64,000 nt of DNA from Poseidonocella pacifica (GCF_900111875.1 NZ_FOJU01000005.1:124001-188000); one strand, 5' to 3'. Positions 49,974-58,984 are shown, numbered from the stretch's first letter. The notes: generated by a model from the sequence alone, not told the origin. Numbers and translations are program-made.

Positions 49974-50013
49974 GACCGCTCGGACCAGCATGACTTGGGG
50001 TAGAGATCACACG

Positions 50014-50038
50014 AAAAAGGAGGGCGTCTCCGCCCTCC
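50014..50038 (-). terminator. Rho-independent terminator of the CsbD-like gene
   Basis: On the minus strand an 8-bp perfect stem (plus-strand arms GGAGGGCG 50019-50026 and CGCCCTCC 50031-50038) with a four-base loop is followed by TTTTT (AAAAA at 50014-50018 on plus). It lies about 100 bp downstream of the CsbD-like stop. Confidence 0.9.
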
Positions 50039-50138
50039 CGTACTCGCTACAAACACGGTGGTTCTGGCTACACGGGATCTCTCGGTATCATTGTCCATCC
50101 AAGGTAAACAAAGGTCGAGAGAAAACCCCGCGTACCGA

Positions 50139-50336
50139 TCACAATTCCGCGATCATCCGGTCCAACTCGTTGCGAGCATCTTCTTTGCTCTTGCCGTATT
50201 TGGCCTGCACGATACCGGCCAGTTGTTCCCGGTCGCCGCGTGCTTTTTCGACTTCGTCGTCGGACAATTCGCCATAGGCTTCGCGAACACGACCTTTGAA
50301 TTCAGTCCAACGGCCTTCAACTTGATCCCAATTCAT
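50139..50336 (-). CDS. CsbD-family stress-response protein
   Basis: The product has 65 residues and starts at the ATG at 50336 within a longer open frame. The sequence MNWDQVEGRWTEFKGRVREA, then YGELSDDEVEKARGDREQLA and GIVQAKYGKSKEDARNELD, is the complete CsbD-like domain. It is small, hydrophilic and probably largely unstructured in isolation. CsbD proteins accumulate under general stress in many bacteria; their molecular action is unknown. The gene stands alone, with its own terminator downstream, after the 3' end of the thi operon. Confidence 0.93.
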   Translation of the reverse strand: MNWDQVEGRWTEFKGRVREAYGELSDDEVEKARGDREQLAGIVQAKYGKSKEDARNELDRMIAEL

Positions 50337-50434
50337 AAGAGCCTCCACTCTATTGATTGCTGATACGGGATGAACGTTGCGCGGCGCCAAGTGTTCCGGG
50401 CTGAGAATCCGAGCGAAGCGGAAATTTGCCGATG

Positions 50435-51172
50435 TCAGATGCGTCCCTGTGACAGCCAGCGCCCAAACCGATCCACGGCGGCATGAAGCAGCAAGGTAAG
50501 GATCGCCAGAACGATAAGCGCTGCAAACATCAGGTCGATCTTGGCGCGCCCGTTGGCGAGCAGCATGAGATAGCCAAGCCCTCGCGACGCGCCGACCCAC
50601 TCCCCGATGATCGCTCCGATCGGAGCATAAACCGTTGCTAGTCGCAGGCCGGAGGCAAATCCGGGCAGTGCGGCAGGGATGCGTACATGCCACAGGATGC
50701 GGCCGCGGTTGGCCCCCATCACACGGGCGAGTCCGATCCAACCTTCCGGGGTGCGCATGAGCGCGTCGTAAAAGGCGGATGTGACGGGAAAGAAGATGAT
50801 GAGCAGCGCCATCGCGACTTTGGACCACAGCCCATAGCCAAGCCACAGTGTGAGAATGGGCGCGAGGGCAAAGACGGGCACTGTCTGGCTGAAAACCAAC
50901 GCGGGCCGCAGGATGGCGCGCGCCGTGCGAGATGTGGCCAGCAGGATGGCAAAGAAGAAACCGAGGGCAGCCCCGAGGACGAGCCCGATCAGCACTTCTG
51001 CGCCGGTGATGAGAGCATGCTCGGCGATGAGAGATCGGCTAAACCAGAGTGTCTGTGCCACGAGGCTTGGAGGCGGCAAGATGAACCGGGGCAGCCCAGC
51101 TACGATCACAAGGCCCTCCCATAGCAGCAGGAAGAACGCGATAAGGGCGAGGCTTCTGCCGATCGTTCTCAT
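50435..51172 (-). CDS. thiX: ABC transporter permease for an HMP-type thiamine precursor (ThiX)
   Basis: The 245-residue product is a six-helix binding-protein-dependent permease of the NitT/TauT class. It has an EAA-like loop (DALMRTPEGWIGLARVMGAN, then RILWHVRIPAALPGFASGLR) and C-terminal AIIGEWVGASRGLGYLM. It is the last gene of the thi operon. It overlaps the ATPase gene by 4 bp and pairs with the ThiY-like binding protein. Specificity for hydroxymethylpyrimidine or formylaminopyrimidine is inferred from context. Confidence 0.85.
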   Translation of the reverse strand: MRTIGRSLALIAFFLLLWEGLVIVAGLPRFILPPPSLVAQTLWFSRSLIAEHALITGAEVLIGLVLGAALGFFFAILLATSRTARAILRPALVFSQTVPVFALAPILTLWLGYGLWSKVAMALLIIFFPVTSAFYDALMRTPEGWIGLARVMGANRGRILWHVRIPAALPGFASGLRLATVYAPIGAIIGEWVGASRGLGYLMLLANGRAKIDLMFAALIVLAILTLLLHAAVDRFGRWLSQGRI

Positions 51173-51888
51173 GCGTCGGCCATGAGGCGGCGCATCAATT
51201 GTGCCTCAAATCGAAGTGTCTCTTCGGCATCGGGCGCGCGCGGCGAGGTGCCTTCGGGCGGAGCAATAGCGTCTATCCGGTCGCGGGACATGAGCAGGAT
51301 CTGATCGCCGAGGCGGGCCGCTTCGGCAGCATCGTGAGTGATATGCAAAACAGTCCTCTCGCGGAGCACCTCCCCGGCAAGCCGCTGCATCCGGGCGCGG
51401 GTCTGGGCATCGAGCGCGGAGAAAGGTTCATCCAGCAACACGATGGGCCTGTCTTCCATAAGAGTGCGAGCGAGTGCGGCGCGCTGTCTCTGGCCCCCCG
51501 ACAAGGCAGAAGGCGGTTTGGCCGCGTGATCGGCAAGGCCGACGCGCGCCAGAATGTCCCTTGCCCTCGTGTGATCGGGCCGCTCACCGCGCATCCGCGC
51601 CCCAAGCGTGACATTCCCCATCACATCAAGCCACGGCAGCAAAAGATCATCCTGCGCCATCATGGCAACGCGCGGCATGAGGGGCCCGCCGTCCGAGGCG
51701 CCATAGTCACCATCAAAGGTGATCCCCTCATCCAGACCGGCAAACAGCCGCAAGATGGTTGACTTGCCAACACCCGAGGGTCCGAGCAGGCAGGTCCATG
51801 CTCCGGCAGGGGCCATCATGCTGAGCGGGCCGAATATACGCGTTGCTCCGATATGCGCGGTGCCGTTCAGGGAAAGCGTGGGGGTCAC
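51169..51888 (-). CDS. thiZ: ABC transporter ATPase of the ThiXYZ importer
   Basis: The 239-residue ATPase has Walker A GPSGVGKST, Q-loop VAMMAQDDLLLPWL, signature [15 protein letters not shown] and Walker B IVLLDEPFSALD with a following H-loop (LHITHDAAEA). This order is complete for a NitT/TauT-type importer ATPase. It overlaps tenA upstream and the permease downstream by 4 bp each. It powers uptake of the pyrimidine precursor delivered by ThiY. Confidence 0.87.
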   Translation of the reverse strand: MTPTLSLNGTAHIGATRIFGPLSMMAPAGAWTCLLGPSGVGKSTILRLFAGLDEGITFDGDYGASDGGPLMPRVAMMAQDDLLLPWLDVMGNVTLGARMRGERPDHTRARDILARVGLADHAAKPPSALSGGQRQRAALARTLMEDRPIVLLDEPFSALDAQTRARMQRLAGEVLRERTVLHITHDAAEAARLGDQILLMSRDRIDAIAPPEGTSPRAPDAEETLRFEAQLMRRLMADA

Positions 51889-52556
51889 GGATCAAGCCCC
51901 ATATCCCAAAAACCGACCTCAAGCCGCGTCGCCGTGGTGAACCGCTTGCTGAGTGCCGCCCAACGGGGTGAGGCGGCAAGGTCCGCGCCGATCCGCTGCG
52001 CGACTGCCGTGTCCAGAAGCGCGCCTACCTCGGTGCAGAGGTGCTGGTAACCTGCCCCGCCATAGGTTGCGATCCAGTCGGCATAGGGCGTTGTTTCCCC
52101 GCAGTGCGAGAGCCTGTTGCCGATTTCACCATAACCGAGAACGCATGGCGCAAGAGCGGTGAGCAAGTCCAGAAAGTCACCCGAGTATCCCGCGTCGAGA
52201 ACATAGCGGGTGTAGGCGAGGTTTTCCGGACGTTCTTCAGCTTGCTCCAACTGGCGGGCGTTGATCCCCGCCTCGCCGCACAGGGCTACGTGAAGCTGCA
52301 TTTCTTCGTGCAGCAAGGCATGGACGACCCCTGCGCAGTAACGCATCTCATCCAGCGTTCCGGCCTTCGCCACGGCGAGAGACCAGGCGCGGGAGAAATG
52401 GATCAGAAAGAGGTAGTCCTGAACGAGGTAGTGCAGGAACGCAGCTTGCGGCAGGGTGCCATCGCCCAGTCGCTCGACAAAGCTGTGGTGGGTGTAGTCC
52501 TGCCAGATCGGCCCCGCTGCCTTTCGCAGGGCCGAGAATGTCGTGCCATAGGTCAT
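51885..52556 (-). CDS. tenA: TenA-family aminopyrimidine aminohydrolase (thiaminase II)
   Basis: The 223-residue all-helical protein has the TenA signatures. These are YLVQDYLFLIHFSRAWSLA with the substrate-contacting Asp, LLHEEMQLH, and APCVLGYGEIGNRL with the catalytic-type cysteine and Glu. Family members hydrolyse aminomethyl-pyrimidine breakdown products of thiamine to HMP. Placement between genes of a ThiXYZ importer supports this salvage role: imported formylaminopyrimidine derivatives would be converted to HMP for ThiD. It is coupled to its neighbours by 4-bp overlaps. Confidence 0.9.
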   Translation of the reverse strand: MTYGTTFSALRKAAGPIWQDYTHHSFVERLGDGTLPQAAFLHYLVQDYLFLIHFSRAWSLAVAKAGTLDEMRYCAGVVHALLHEEMQLHVALCGEAGINARQLEQAEERPENLAYTRYVLDAGYSGDFLDLLTALAPCVLGYGEIGNRLSHCGETTPYADWIATYGGAGYQHLCTEVGALLDTAVAQRIGADLAASPRWAALSKRFTTATRLEVGFWDMGLDP

Positions 52557-53491
52557 TGCTGACCCAGATCCACAGCCAACTCTGAGACCGGGCGAGCCTC
52601 TTGCAGCAAGCCAGCCTCGACAAGGAACGCCTCGAACCGGGCATAGCGCCCCTCATCCAGCGCTTCGGGCCGCAGGGCAAAACGCGTGATCGTATCTGCC
52701 CATGCCTTCTCGTTCAGCTCATCCTGAAGCTCTAGGGAGGTGCCCGCAAAGATCTCCCAGCTTTCCTGCGGGTGGTTCACGATGAATTGGGTGGCAAGCT
52801 CGGTCGCGGCGAGGAAACGCCGGATCTGGTCGCGATCCATCGTTTCGGGGTTCGCGACATAGATCAATTCGTCATAGGCCGGAACGCCTTCTTCCTCGAT
52901 ATAGAAACAGCGCCCTTCGATCCCTTCGATTTCCATCTGGTTCAGTTCGAAGTTGCGGAAGGCCCCAATGACGGCGTCAACCTGCTCAGACATCAACGCC
53001 GGAGAGAGGGACCAGTTCACATTGACAAGCTCGACGTCGTCCAGCGCGACATCGTGCTTGGCAAGAACCGCGGTCAGGAGCGCTTCTTCGACGCCAGCGA
53101 CGGAAAACCCGATCTTGCGACCTTTGAGGTCGGCGATGGATTGCACCGGCCCGTCCGCCAGCGTCAACAAGCAGTTGAGCGGCGTCGCGACCAATGTGCC
53201 CACCCGCGTGAGGGGAAGACCTTCGGCGACCTGAAGATGCAGCTGCGGCTGGTAAGATACAGCGAGATCCGCGCGACCCGCGGCCGCCATCTTGGGCGGA
53301 TCGGCGGGATCGGCGGGGGCGATGACATCCACTTCAAGCCCCTGATCCGCGAAGTAGCCGTTTTCCTGCGCGATGATGATCGGTCCGTGGTCAGGATTGA
53401 TGAACCAGTCGAGAACGAGCGTCATCTTGTCTTGGGCTGCGACAGGGGATGCGGCCAGGGTCATGGCTGCGACAATGGTCAGGTATTTCAT
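52553..53491 (-). CDS. thiY: Periplasmic HMP-precursor binding protein (ThiY/NMT1-like)
   Basis: The 312-residue protein has a signal peptide (about 1-19, SPVAAQ). The mature part matches the NMT1/ThiY family: LVLDWFINPDHGPIIIAQEN, YFADQGLEVDVIAPADPADP, AAAGRADLAVSYQPQ and DLKGRKIGFSVAGVEEALL. The DWF.NPDH segment is characteristic of pyrimidine-precursor binding proteins. It delivers substrate to the permease and ATPase encoded three and two genes downstream, with tenA between. It overlaps thiF upstream by 4 bp. Confidence 0.9.
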   Translation of the reverse strand: MKYLTIVAAMTLAASPVAAQDKMTLVLDWFINPDHGPIIIAQENGYFADQGLEVDVIAPADPADPPKMAAAGRADLAVSYQPQLHLQVAEGLPLTRVGTLVATPLNCLLTLADGPVQSIADLKGRKIGFSVAGVEEALLTAVLAKHDVALDDVELVNVNWSLSPALMSEQVDAVIGAFRNFELNQMEIEGIEGRCFYIEEEGVPAYDELIYVANPETMDRDQIRRFLAATELATQFIVNHPQESWEIFAGTSLELQDELNEKAWADTITRFALRPEALDEGRYARFEAFLVEAGLLQEARPVSELAVDLGQQ

Positions 53492-54474
53492 TCAGGGTCT
53501 CCTCCAGTATGGGTCGTGTCGCCAAGGGCGACGAGTGCGATTTCGCCGTGCCAATGGGCGGCCAGCCGTGATGCGGCCTGCCAGGCACGAAGCCCCGAAC
53601 GGCAAGCCAAAACGGCGCGAGCGCCGTCCGGTGGGGTCATGTCGGTAAGCTCTTGCACGCCGGCGCGGCGGGCGCGCGGTGCGGCGAGCGGCCCCTCATC
53701 GGGGCGGCGCAGATCGATGATCCAGTCTCTATCCTGCAACGTGCCGGGCGCAATGAAGCGGAACGCGGTATCCGGCTCTGGCGCGCCGTCAAACCGGAAG
53801 CCGCCGTACCGATAGGTACGGGCATCGAGCGTGACGAGTTGACCGAGGGGCGACGGCGCAGCCCCAGCCAGAGCGGCGAGGGCCATTTGCGCCTGAAGCG
53901 CGCCAATCATTCCGACCACAGGCCCAAGAACGCCGCTTTCGGCACAGGTCCCCCAGGTATCTGGCAGATCGGGGAAAACCGCCCGCAGGCTGGGGGAGCC
54001 TCCGCAAAACCCGCCCGCATAGCCCTCGGTGCCGATGACGGACGCGCTGATCAGGGGGCGCGCAAGAGAATGGCAAGCGTCTGAAAGCGTGTAACTCGCC
54101 GCAAAGCTGTCAGCGCAATCGAGGATCAACGAGGCACCGCCGATAAACGCGCCAGCGTTGGAAGGATCGAGCCGCGCAACCACCGGCGAAATGCGGATGC
54201 CTGAGTTCAGCGCGAGGAGATGCCGCGCCGCAGCTTTGGCCTTGGGCTGGCCGATGTCTTCTTCACGGAAGTGGACCTGCCGGTGCAGGTTGGACAACTC
54301 AACATGGTCAGGGTCCACGATTGTCACATGCCCGATTCCAGCCCCCGCGAGGTAGGGCAGAACAGGTGCCGCCAACCCGCCCGCGCCGATCACGACAACA
54401 TGCGCGGCGGCCAGCTTGGCCTGTACGTCCCCGCCATAGCCGGGCACGGCATTTTGCCGAAGGTATCGGTTCAC
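53488..54474 (-). CDS. thiF: ThiF-like adenylyltransferase fused to a rhodanese-like domain
   Basis: Residues 1-230 of 328 form a ThiF/MoeB/HesA-type E1-like domain with nucleotide-binding GAGGLAAPVLPYLAGAGIG, VDPDHVELSNLHRQ and D..DSF. C in GTCAESGVLGPV corresponds to the sulfur-transfer cysteine. The CxxC pairs that bind zinc in E. coli ThiF are not visible. Residues about 245-320 are rhodanese-like, with active-site loop ACRSGLRA. It adenylates the C-terminal Gly-Gly of ThiS and, through the rhodanese part, probably supplies the sulfur that forms the thiocarboxylate. Both ends overlap neighbours by 4 bp. Confidence 0.88.
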   Translation of the reverse strand: MNRYLRQNAVPGYGGDVQAKLAAAHVVVIGAGGLAAPVLPYLAGAGIGHVTIVDPDHVELSNLHRQVHFREEDIGQPKAKAAARHLLALNSGIRISPVVARLDPSNAGAFIGGASLILDCADSFAASYTLSDACHSLARPLISASVIGTEGYAGGFCGGSPSLRAVFPDLPDTWGTCAESGVLGPVVGMIGALQAQMALAALAGAAPSPLGQLVTLDARTYRYGGFRFDGAPEPDTAFRFIAPGTLQDRDWIIDLRRPDEGPLAAPRARRAGVQELTDMTPPDGARAVLACRSGLRAWQAASRLAAHWHGEIALVALGDTTHTGGDPE

Positions 54475-55064
54475 CGGGTTTCTTCCAGCCAGCGCTCTAC
54501 CCGATCTTCGGGGGCGCTGTTGAGGGTGATGTCAGTTACCGCGGCCACGATATCGGCGCCCGCGTCGAAGGCGCCCCGCGCCCGCTCGACACTCATCCCG
54601 CCGATGGCCACGAGGGGAAGATCGCCGATCTTGCGTTTCCATTCCGTAACCCGGTCCAGTCCTTGTTCATGCCATTTCATTTTCTTCAGGATCGTCGGGT
54701 AGACCGGACCAAGCGCGACATAGTCGGGTTTCAACGCAAGCGCTCGGTCGAGTTCGGCATGGTCATGCGTGCTGATCCCGAGTTTTAGCCCGGCGCGCCG
54801 GATCGCAGGCAGGTCGGCAGTGTCGAGATCCTCCTGCCCGAGGTGCAACCAATCGGCCTTTTCCTCGATCGCCAGTTCCCAATGATCGTTGACAACGAGC
54901 GTCGCCCCATGCTCGCGCGCAAGAGCAAGCCCCTCGCGGATTTCGGAACGAAGGCTCTCTTCGGGGCGATCCTTGACGCGGAGCTGCACGAACTTGATGC
55001 CCAGCGGCAACAACCGCCTAAGCCAATCTGCGGAATCGAAAATTGGGTAGAAGCGATCGGTCAC
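54471..55064 (-). CDS. thiE: Thiamine-phosphate synthase (ThiE)
   Basis: The 197-residue TIM-barrel protein carries ThiE motifs [44 protein letters not shown] and LVAIGGM near the usual positions. It couples HMP-pyrophosphate from ThiD with thiazole phosphate from ThiG. It is slightly short for the family (usually about 205-215), mainly at the N terminus. It overlaps thiG by 4 bp upstream and thiF by 4 bp downstream. Confidence 0.92.
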   Translation of the reverse strand: MTDRFYPIFDSADWLRRLLPLGIKFVQLRVKDRPEESLRSEIREGLALAREHGATLVVNDHWELAIEEKADWLHLGQEDLDTADLPAIRRAGLKLGISTHDHAELDRALALKPDYVALGPVYPTILKKMKWHEQGLDRVTEWKRKIGDLPLVAIGGMSVERARGAFDAGADIVAAVTDITLNSAPEDRVERWLEETR

Positions 55065-55831
55065 AGGATGGCCTTTCCAAGGATGGGCGTGGAGGGTGCG
55101 GCCATATCACGGGGCTCCATTGGATCAGCATCAAAGGCGAGCCGACCCGCCTCCACGGCCCGTGCGAACCCTTCGGCCATTCCTGCAGGATCACCGGAGC
55201 GGGCAACGGCCGTGTTGAGCAGAACCGCGTCAAACCCCATCTCGATGGCCTGCGCGGCCTGACTGGGCAGCCCGAGCCCCGCGTCGATGACCATCGGCAC
55301 ATCCGGCAGTTGCGCCCGCAACGTCCGAAGCCCGTAGATGTTGGTCAGGCCCAGCCCGGTCCCGATCGGGGCCCCCCACGGCATCAAAACCTCGCACCCG
55401 GCATCAAGCAAGCGTTCGGCAAGAACGAGATCTTCCGTGGTATAGGGAAAGACCTTGAACCCTTTCTTGGTGAGTGCCGCGGCCGCCTCGACCAGCCCGA
55501 AGGGATCGGGTTGCAGCGTGTCCGCATGGCCGATCACCTCCAGCTTGATCCAGTCCGTCTCGAAGAGTTCGCGGGCCATCTCTGCGGTTGTCACGGCCTC
55601 CCGCGCGGAATGGCATCCTGCGGTATTGGGGAGGACGTGCACACCAAGATCCCGCACGAGCGTCCAGAATCCTGCCCCCGTGCTCTCTCCGCCCGCCTCT
55701 CGCCGGACCGAAACCGTCGCGATGCCCGCCCCGGAACGGCGAAACGCCTCGGCCAATATCGCGGGGGAGGGATACTGCGCCGTGCCGAGCATGAGGCGCG
55801 AGGGAACGTCGGTGCCATAAAAGACGGGCAT
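55061..55831 (-). CDS. thiG: Thiazole synthase (ThiG)
   Basis: The 256-residue protein begins at the ATG at 55831, one base after the thiS stop. Motifs include [19 protein letters not shown], the Schiff-base lysine region [20 protein letters not shown], the catalytic-region [18 protein letters not shown], and [20 protein letters not shown]. It condenses 1-deoxyxylulose phosphate, iminoglycine from ThiO and sulfur from ThiS thiocarboxylate into the thiazole ring. Confidence 0.95.
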   Translation of the reverse strand: MPVFYGTDVPSRLMLGTAQYPSPAILAEAFRRSGAGIATVSVRREAGGESTGAGFWTLVRDLGVHVLPNTAGCHSAREAVTTAEMARELFETDWIKLEVIGHADTLQPDPFGLVEAAAALTKKGFKVFPYTTEDLVLAERLLDAGCEVLMPWGAPIGTGLGLTNIYGLRTLRAQLPDVPMVIDAGLGLPSQAAQAIEMGFDAVLLNTAVARSGDPAGMAEGFARAVEAGRLAFDADPMEPRDMAAPSTPILGKAIL

Positions 55832-55832
55832 G

Positions 55833-56030
55833 TCAGCCTCCCTGCCGCGGGGTGACGACTTCGAGCCGGTCACCGGGTTCCAGCGTCATGCCACTGCGAG
55901 CAGGTGCCGCCACGAAGGCTTCGTTCACGGCCGTCGCGACTTTTGCCTCCCCGTAACCCAACTCTCTCAGCGCGTCTTCGAGCGAGGTCGTCGAAATCTC
56001 GCGGGGTTCACCATTCACCGTGATCTTCAT
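55833..56030 (-). CDS. thiS: Sulfur-carrier protein ThiS
   Basis: The 65-residue ubiquitin-like protein ends in the diagnostic Gly-Gly (TPRQGG), which becomes a thiocarboxylate. The N-terminal MKITVNGE and NEAFV segments match the family. A GGAGGT ribosome-binding site lies inside the end of thiO, whose coding sequence overlaps it by 23 bp. Confidence 0.95.
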   Translation of the reverse strand: MKITVNGEPREISTTSLEDALRELGYGEAKVATAVNEAFVAAPARSGMTLEPGDRLEVVTPRQGG

Positions 56031-56991
56031 CCATTACCTCCGGAGTTTTGCCGTCACTTATCCAGTCCGCGACCATGCGCGCCAAGGCGGGCGCAAGCAG
56101 AAAGCCGTGGCGAAAGAGACCGTTGACGAAGAGAGTTTTGCCGCGCCTGCGAATGCGGGGCATGTTGTCGGGAAAGGCGGGGCGCACATCGGCCCCCAGT
56201 TCCAGAATTCGCGCCTCGGCCAAAGCCGGATGCAGGGCGTAGGCGGCATTCAGCAATTCGGATGCCGAGCGCAGCGTGACCGGGCCACGATCCGCGCTTT
56301 CTATTTGCGTTGCTCCCAGCATGTAGATCCCATCCCCGCGTGGCACGATGTAAAGAGGGAACCGGGGATGCAGCAGACGTACGGGACGGGAAATCTCGAC
56401 TTCGGGAGCCTCAAGAATGACCATTTCCCCCCGCACGCCACGCAAATCGCTCAGACAATCCCGAGCGGCAAAGCCGCGACAGTCGATCACACGGCCCGAG
56501 GTCGGTCCCGTCTGCGGATGGATGCCGCGCGCCGCGAGTTGGGCATGCAAAGTGGCAAGTGCATCTCTCGGCGCCAGAAAGCTTTCGCTGGGGAAGTGCA
56601 GCGCGCCGTCGACCCGTTCGGCAAGGAGAGGCTCCAGCGCGGCAAGCTGGTCTCTTTCCAACGCGACGTGATGGGATGTGCGGCGCGCGAAACGATCCAA
56701 CTCACGGCGATCTCGCCCGAGGGTGACGACAACTGAACCGCCGGGGTGCACGCTGACCCCGTGGCGCGCCCACCAACCCGCGGCCTCCTGCCCAAGGCGC
56801 ACCACTGGCTCCTCAGCGGTCTCGCCTTCGCAATGGGGGGCGAGCATGCCCCCTGCCCACCAGGAGCAGGCTTGCGGCCCCGGCTTTGGTGAAGGGTCAA
56901 CGAGGCGAAAGGGAACCCCGCGCGCGTCCAGTTCGGTCGCGACGCACAGGCCGGCGACCCCCGCCCCGAGTATGGTCAGGGCTTCGCTCAT
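56008..56991 (-). CDS. thiO: Glycine oxidase ThiO
   Basis: The 327-residue flavoprotein starts at the ATG at 56991, which overlaps the thiD stop as ATGA. A TTG six bases upstream is unlikely. The N-terminal dinucleotide fold (ILGAGVAGLCVATELDARG, VDPSPKPG) binds FAD. SWWAGGMLAPHCEGE is a DAO-type substrate-domain signature typical of ThiO. The C-terminal FVNGLFRHGFLLAPAL closes the fold. It oxidises glycine to iminoglycine for thiazole synthesis, the oxygen-using alternative to ThiH. Confidence 0.92.
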   Translation of the reverse strand: MSEALTILGAGVAGLCVATELDARGVPFRLVDPSPKPGPQACSWWAGGMLAPHCEGETAEEPVVRLGQEAAGWWARHGVSVHPGGSVVVTLGRDRRELDRFARRTSHHVALERDQLAALEPLLAERVDGALHFPSESFLAPRDALATLHAQLAARGIHPQTGPTSGRVIDCRGFAARDCLSDLRGVRGEMVILEAPEVEISRPVRLLHPRFPLYIVPRGDGIYMLGATQIESADRGPVTLRSASELLNAAYALHPALAEARILELGADVRPAFPDNMPRIRRRGKTLFVNGLFRHGFLLAPALARMVADWISDGKTPEVMDEDHGEW

Positions 56992-57785
56992 GTCCAAAGT
57001 GCATGGAAATGATGGACGGGTCCGTGCCCACTGCCGATCGCGAGCCTATCGGCGTTTCGGATCGCGTCATGTAACCATGCCTGCGCAGTCCGCACTGCGC
57101 CCGGTAGCGAGGCCCCCTTTGCCAGTTCCGCCGCGATGGCGGCGGACAGGGTGCATCCCGTGCCGTGAGTATTTCGCGTGGCGATCCGCGGGGCGGTGAA
57201 GGTGACCGTGGGGTCGTTGGAGACAAGCTGGTCGACGCATGTGTCGCCTTCGGCGTGGCCGCCTTTCATCAACACGGCCTTCGCACCAAGGTCGCAAAGC
57301 GCGCGCCCCTGTGCCTCCACATCTTCGGGAGTCGTAGCGGGTGTAACGCCAAGAAGGCGTGCCGCTTCGGGCAGGTTCGGGGTGAGCAAATCGGCTCGTG
57401 GCAACAGATGAAGCAGAAGCGCCTCGACGGCGTCATCGGCTAGAAGCGCATCGCCAGATTTTGCCACCATGACCGGATCAAGCACCACCGGGCCATCATA
57501 GCCCGCGAGGGCGGTGGCGACTTCCTCTGCGATTTCCGCGTTGGCCAGCATGCCGATTTTCACCGCGTGAATGTCGATGTCCGACAGGACGGCGGCGATC
57601 TGGGCGGCGGTCATGCCGGGTGAGACAGGTTCGGCGCGCGTGACACCGCGCGTATTCTGGGCCGTAGTGGCCGTGATGGCTGAACAGCCAAAGACACCAA
57701 GCGCCGAGAAGGTCTTCAGATCAGCTTGAATGCCGGCACCGCCGCCGCTGTCGGATCCCGCGATGGTCAGGGCTGTTGCGGTCAT
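56988..57785 (-). CDS. thiD: HMP/HMP-P kinase ThiD
   Basis: The 265-residue protein starts at the ATG at 57785, which has GGGAGGAG upstream; a start at 57827 would lie inside the riboswitch expression region. Ribokinase-fold motifs include IAGSDSGGGAGIQADLKTFS, KIGMLAN, DPVMVAKSGDALL, LTPNLPEA, VLMKGGH and the anion hole NTHGTGCTLSAAIA. It phosphorylates hydroxymethylpyrimidine twice to HMP-PP. It is the first gene of the thi operon, directly behind a TPP riboswitch. Confidence 0.95.
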   Translation of the reverse strand: MTATALTIAGSDSGGGAGIQADLKTFSALGVFGCSAITATTAQNTRGVTRAEPVSPGMTAAQIAAVLSDIDIHAVKIGMLANAEIAEEVATALAGYDGPVVLDPVMVAKSGDALLADDAVEALLLHLLPRADLLTPNLPEAARLLGVTPATTPEDVEAQGRALCDLGAKAVLMKGGHAEGDTCVDQLVSNDPTVTFTAPRIATRNTHGTGCTLSAAIAAELAKGASLPGAVRTAQAWLHDAIRNADRLAIGSGHGPVHHFHALWT

Positions 57786-57847
57786 CGTCGTCACTCCTCC
57801 CGGCATGGGGGACCTCGGACGGATCAAGAGCCGCGTTTCGAAGTCCG

Positions 57848-57922
57848 TTCCCTACGCCGGCATTGTCCGGATCAGGTGCGATGGGTTGGCTCTCGGCCTC
57901 TCAGCCCCTTTCGGGACACCCC
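57848..57922 (-). promoter_or_regulatory. TPP riboswitch (THI box)
   Basis: Read on the minus strand, GGGGTGTCCC leads to GGCTGAGAGG near 57900. Then comes the conserved ACCTGATCCGGACAATGCCG with GCGTAGGGAA, ending near 57848. These are the two diagnostic halves of the thiamine-pyrophosphate aptamer. The 3' end lies about 62 nt before the thiD ATG. No T-run terminator follows, so control is probably at translation initiation of thiD and, by coupling, the operon. Confidence 0.95.
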
Positions 57923-57973
57923 AACGGATTTGGCGAATGGTAACCACAGGGAAAGGGCGGCTTCAAGCCCTCT

Positions 57974-58984
57974 TCAGGACCGGCGCCCCTCCGCATCAAA
58001 AAACATCTGCTGCGTTTCATCCCACGCCACGGAAATGTCGGTGCCTTCGGGCGGTGTTGGGGCGGCACCATCCTGACGGATGGTGAGTGTGTCACCCGCT
58101 GAGCTACGGACATGGACGAGGGTTTCGGCCCCAAGCGCCTCTGTATAGAGCACGTGCCCATCGAGACGGCCAGCGCCGCGCGCCGTCAGAATCATGTGTT
58201 CGGGCCGGATCCCTATCCGCGACTGTTGCCCATCCGCGATCCCGAGGCTGCTGGCCTCAAGGAAGTTGGTCGGAGGGGAGCCGATGAACCCCGCGACGAA
58301 GTCGGTGGCGGGATTGGCGTAAACCTCCAGCGGCGCGCCGATCTGATCCGCGCGCCCTCCGTTCATCACGATCATCCGGTCGGCCAGTGTCATGGCCTCT
58401 ACCTGATCGTGGGTCACATAGAGCGCGGTCACGCCCAGTTCGCGTTGAAGCTGCTTGATCTCCAGCCGCATTTGAACGCGAAGTTTGGCATCGAGGTTCG
58501 ACAGAGGCTCATCAAAGAGGAAAACGGCGGGTTTGCGCACGATGGCCCGGCCCATTGCGACGCGCTGCCGCTGTCCGCCGGACAACTCGCGCGGTCGCCG
58601 TTGCAGATAGGGTTCCAGTTGCAGCATCTTCGCCGCCTGCGCCACGCGCTCGGCGATTTCGGGTTTCGGCGTTTTCGCGATCTTCAGCCCATAGGCCATG
58701 TTGTCGAACACCGACATGTGAGGATAGAGCGCGTAATTCTGGAACACCATCGCGATGTCGCGCTCCATCGGCTCCTTTTCATTCACGCGCGCGCCATTGA
58801 TGCGCACTTCCCCTTCGGAGACGGATTCCAGCCCCGCAACCATCCGCAGGAGCGTGGATTTCCCGCAGCCCGACGGGCCGACAATCACGATGAATTCGCC
58901 GTCCGCCACGTCGATGTCCACGCCGTGGATCACCTCGGTCTTGCCGAAGGTCTTTTTCACATTCTCAAGGGTCAGGGTCGCCAT
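57974..58984 (-). CDS. ugpC: UgpC-type ABC ATPase for sn-glycerol-3-phosphate import
   Basis: The 336-residue ATPase has Walker [11 protein letters not shown]-loop [17 protein letters not shown], signature [17 protein letters not shown] and Walker [14 protein letters not shown]-terminal TOBE/OB regulatory region of about 100 residues is typical of the MalK/UgpC group. The start codon follows the ugpE stop with no gap. It ends about 50 bp before the thi riboswitch. Confidence 0.9.
   Translation of the reverse strand: MATLTLENVKKTFGKTEVIHGVDIDVADGEFIVIVGPSGCGKSTLLRMVAGLESVSEGEVRINGARVNEKEPMERDIAMVFQNYALYPHMSVFDNMAYGLKIAKTPKPEIAERVAQAAKMLQLEPYLQRRPRELSGGQRQRVAMGRAIVRKPAVFLFDEPLSNLDAKLRVQMRLEIKQLQRELGVTALYVTHDQVEAMTLADRMIVMNGGRADQIGAPLEVYANPATDFVAGFIGSPPTNFLEASSLGIADGQQSRIGIRPEHMILTARGAGRLDGHVLYTEALGAETLVHVRSSAGDTLTIRQDGAAPTPPEGTDISVAWDETQQMFFDAEGRRS

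Larger units (their letters stand above)
49719..50138. other. Gene-free region with several strong hairpins
   Basis: No credible protein gene is visible in these 420 bp. They hold a 7-bp hairpin (ACCGAAG at 49879-49885 with CTTCGGT at 49891-49897), a 14-bp perfect inverted repeat at 49935-49973, and the minus-strand terminator of the CsbD-like gene at 50014-50038. The AT-rich start (about 49731-49770) could hold a promoter, but none is convincing. A non-coding RNA is possible. Confidence 0.4.

Noticed and set aside
50139-50846. A 235-residue version of the CsbD-like protein
   Set aside because: The N-terminal 170 residues are antisense-free but out of frame with thiX and have no family features; CsbD begins at the ATG at 50336.
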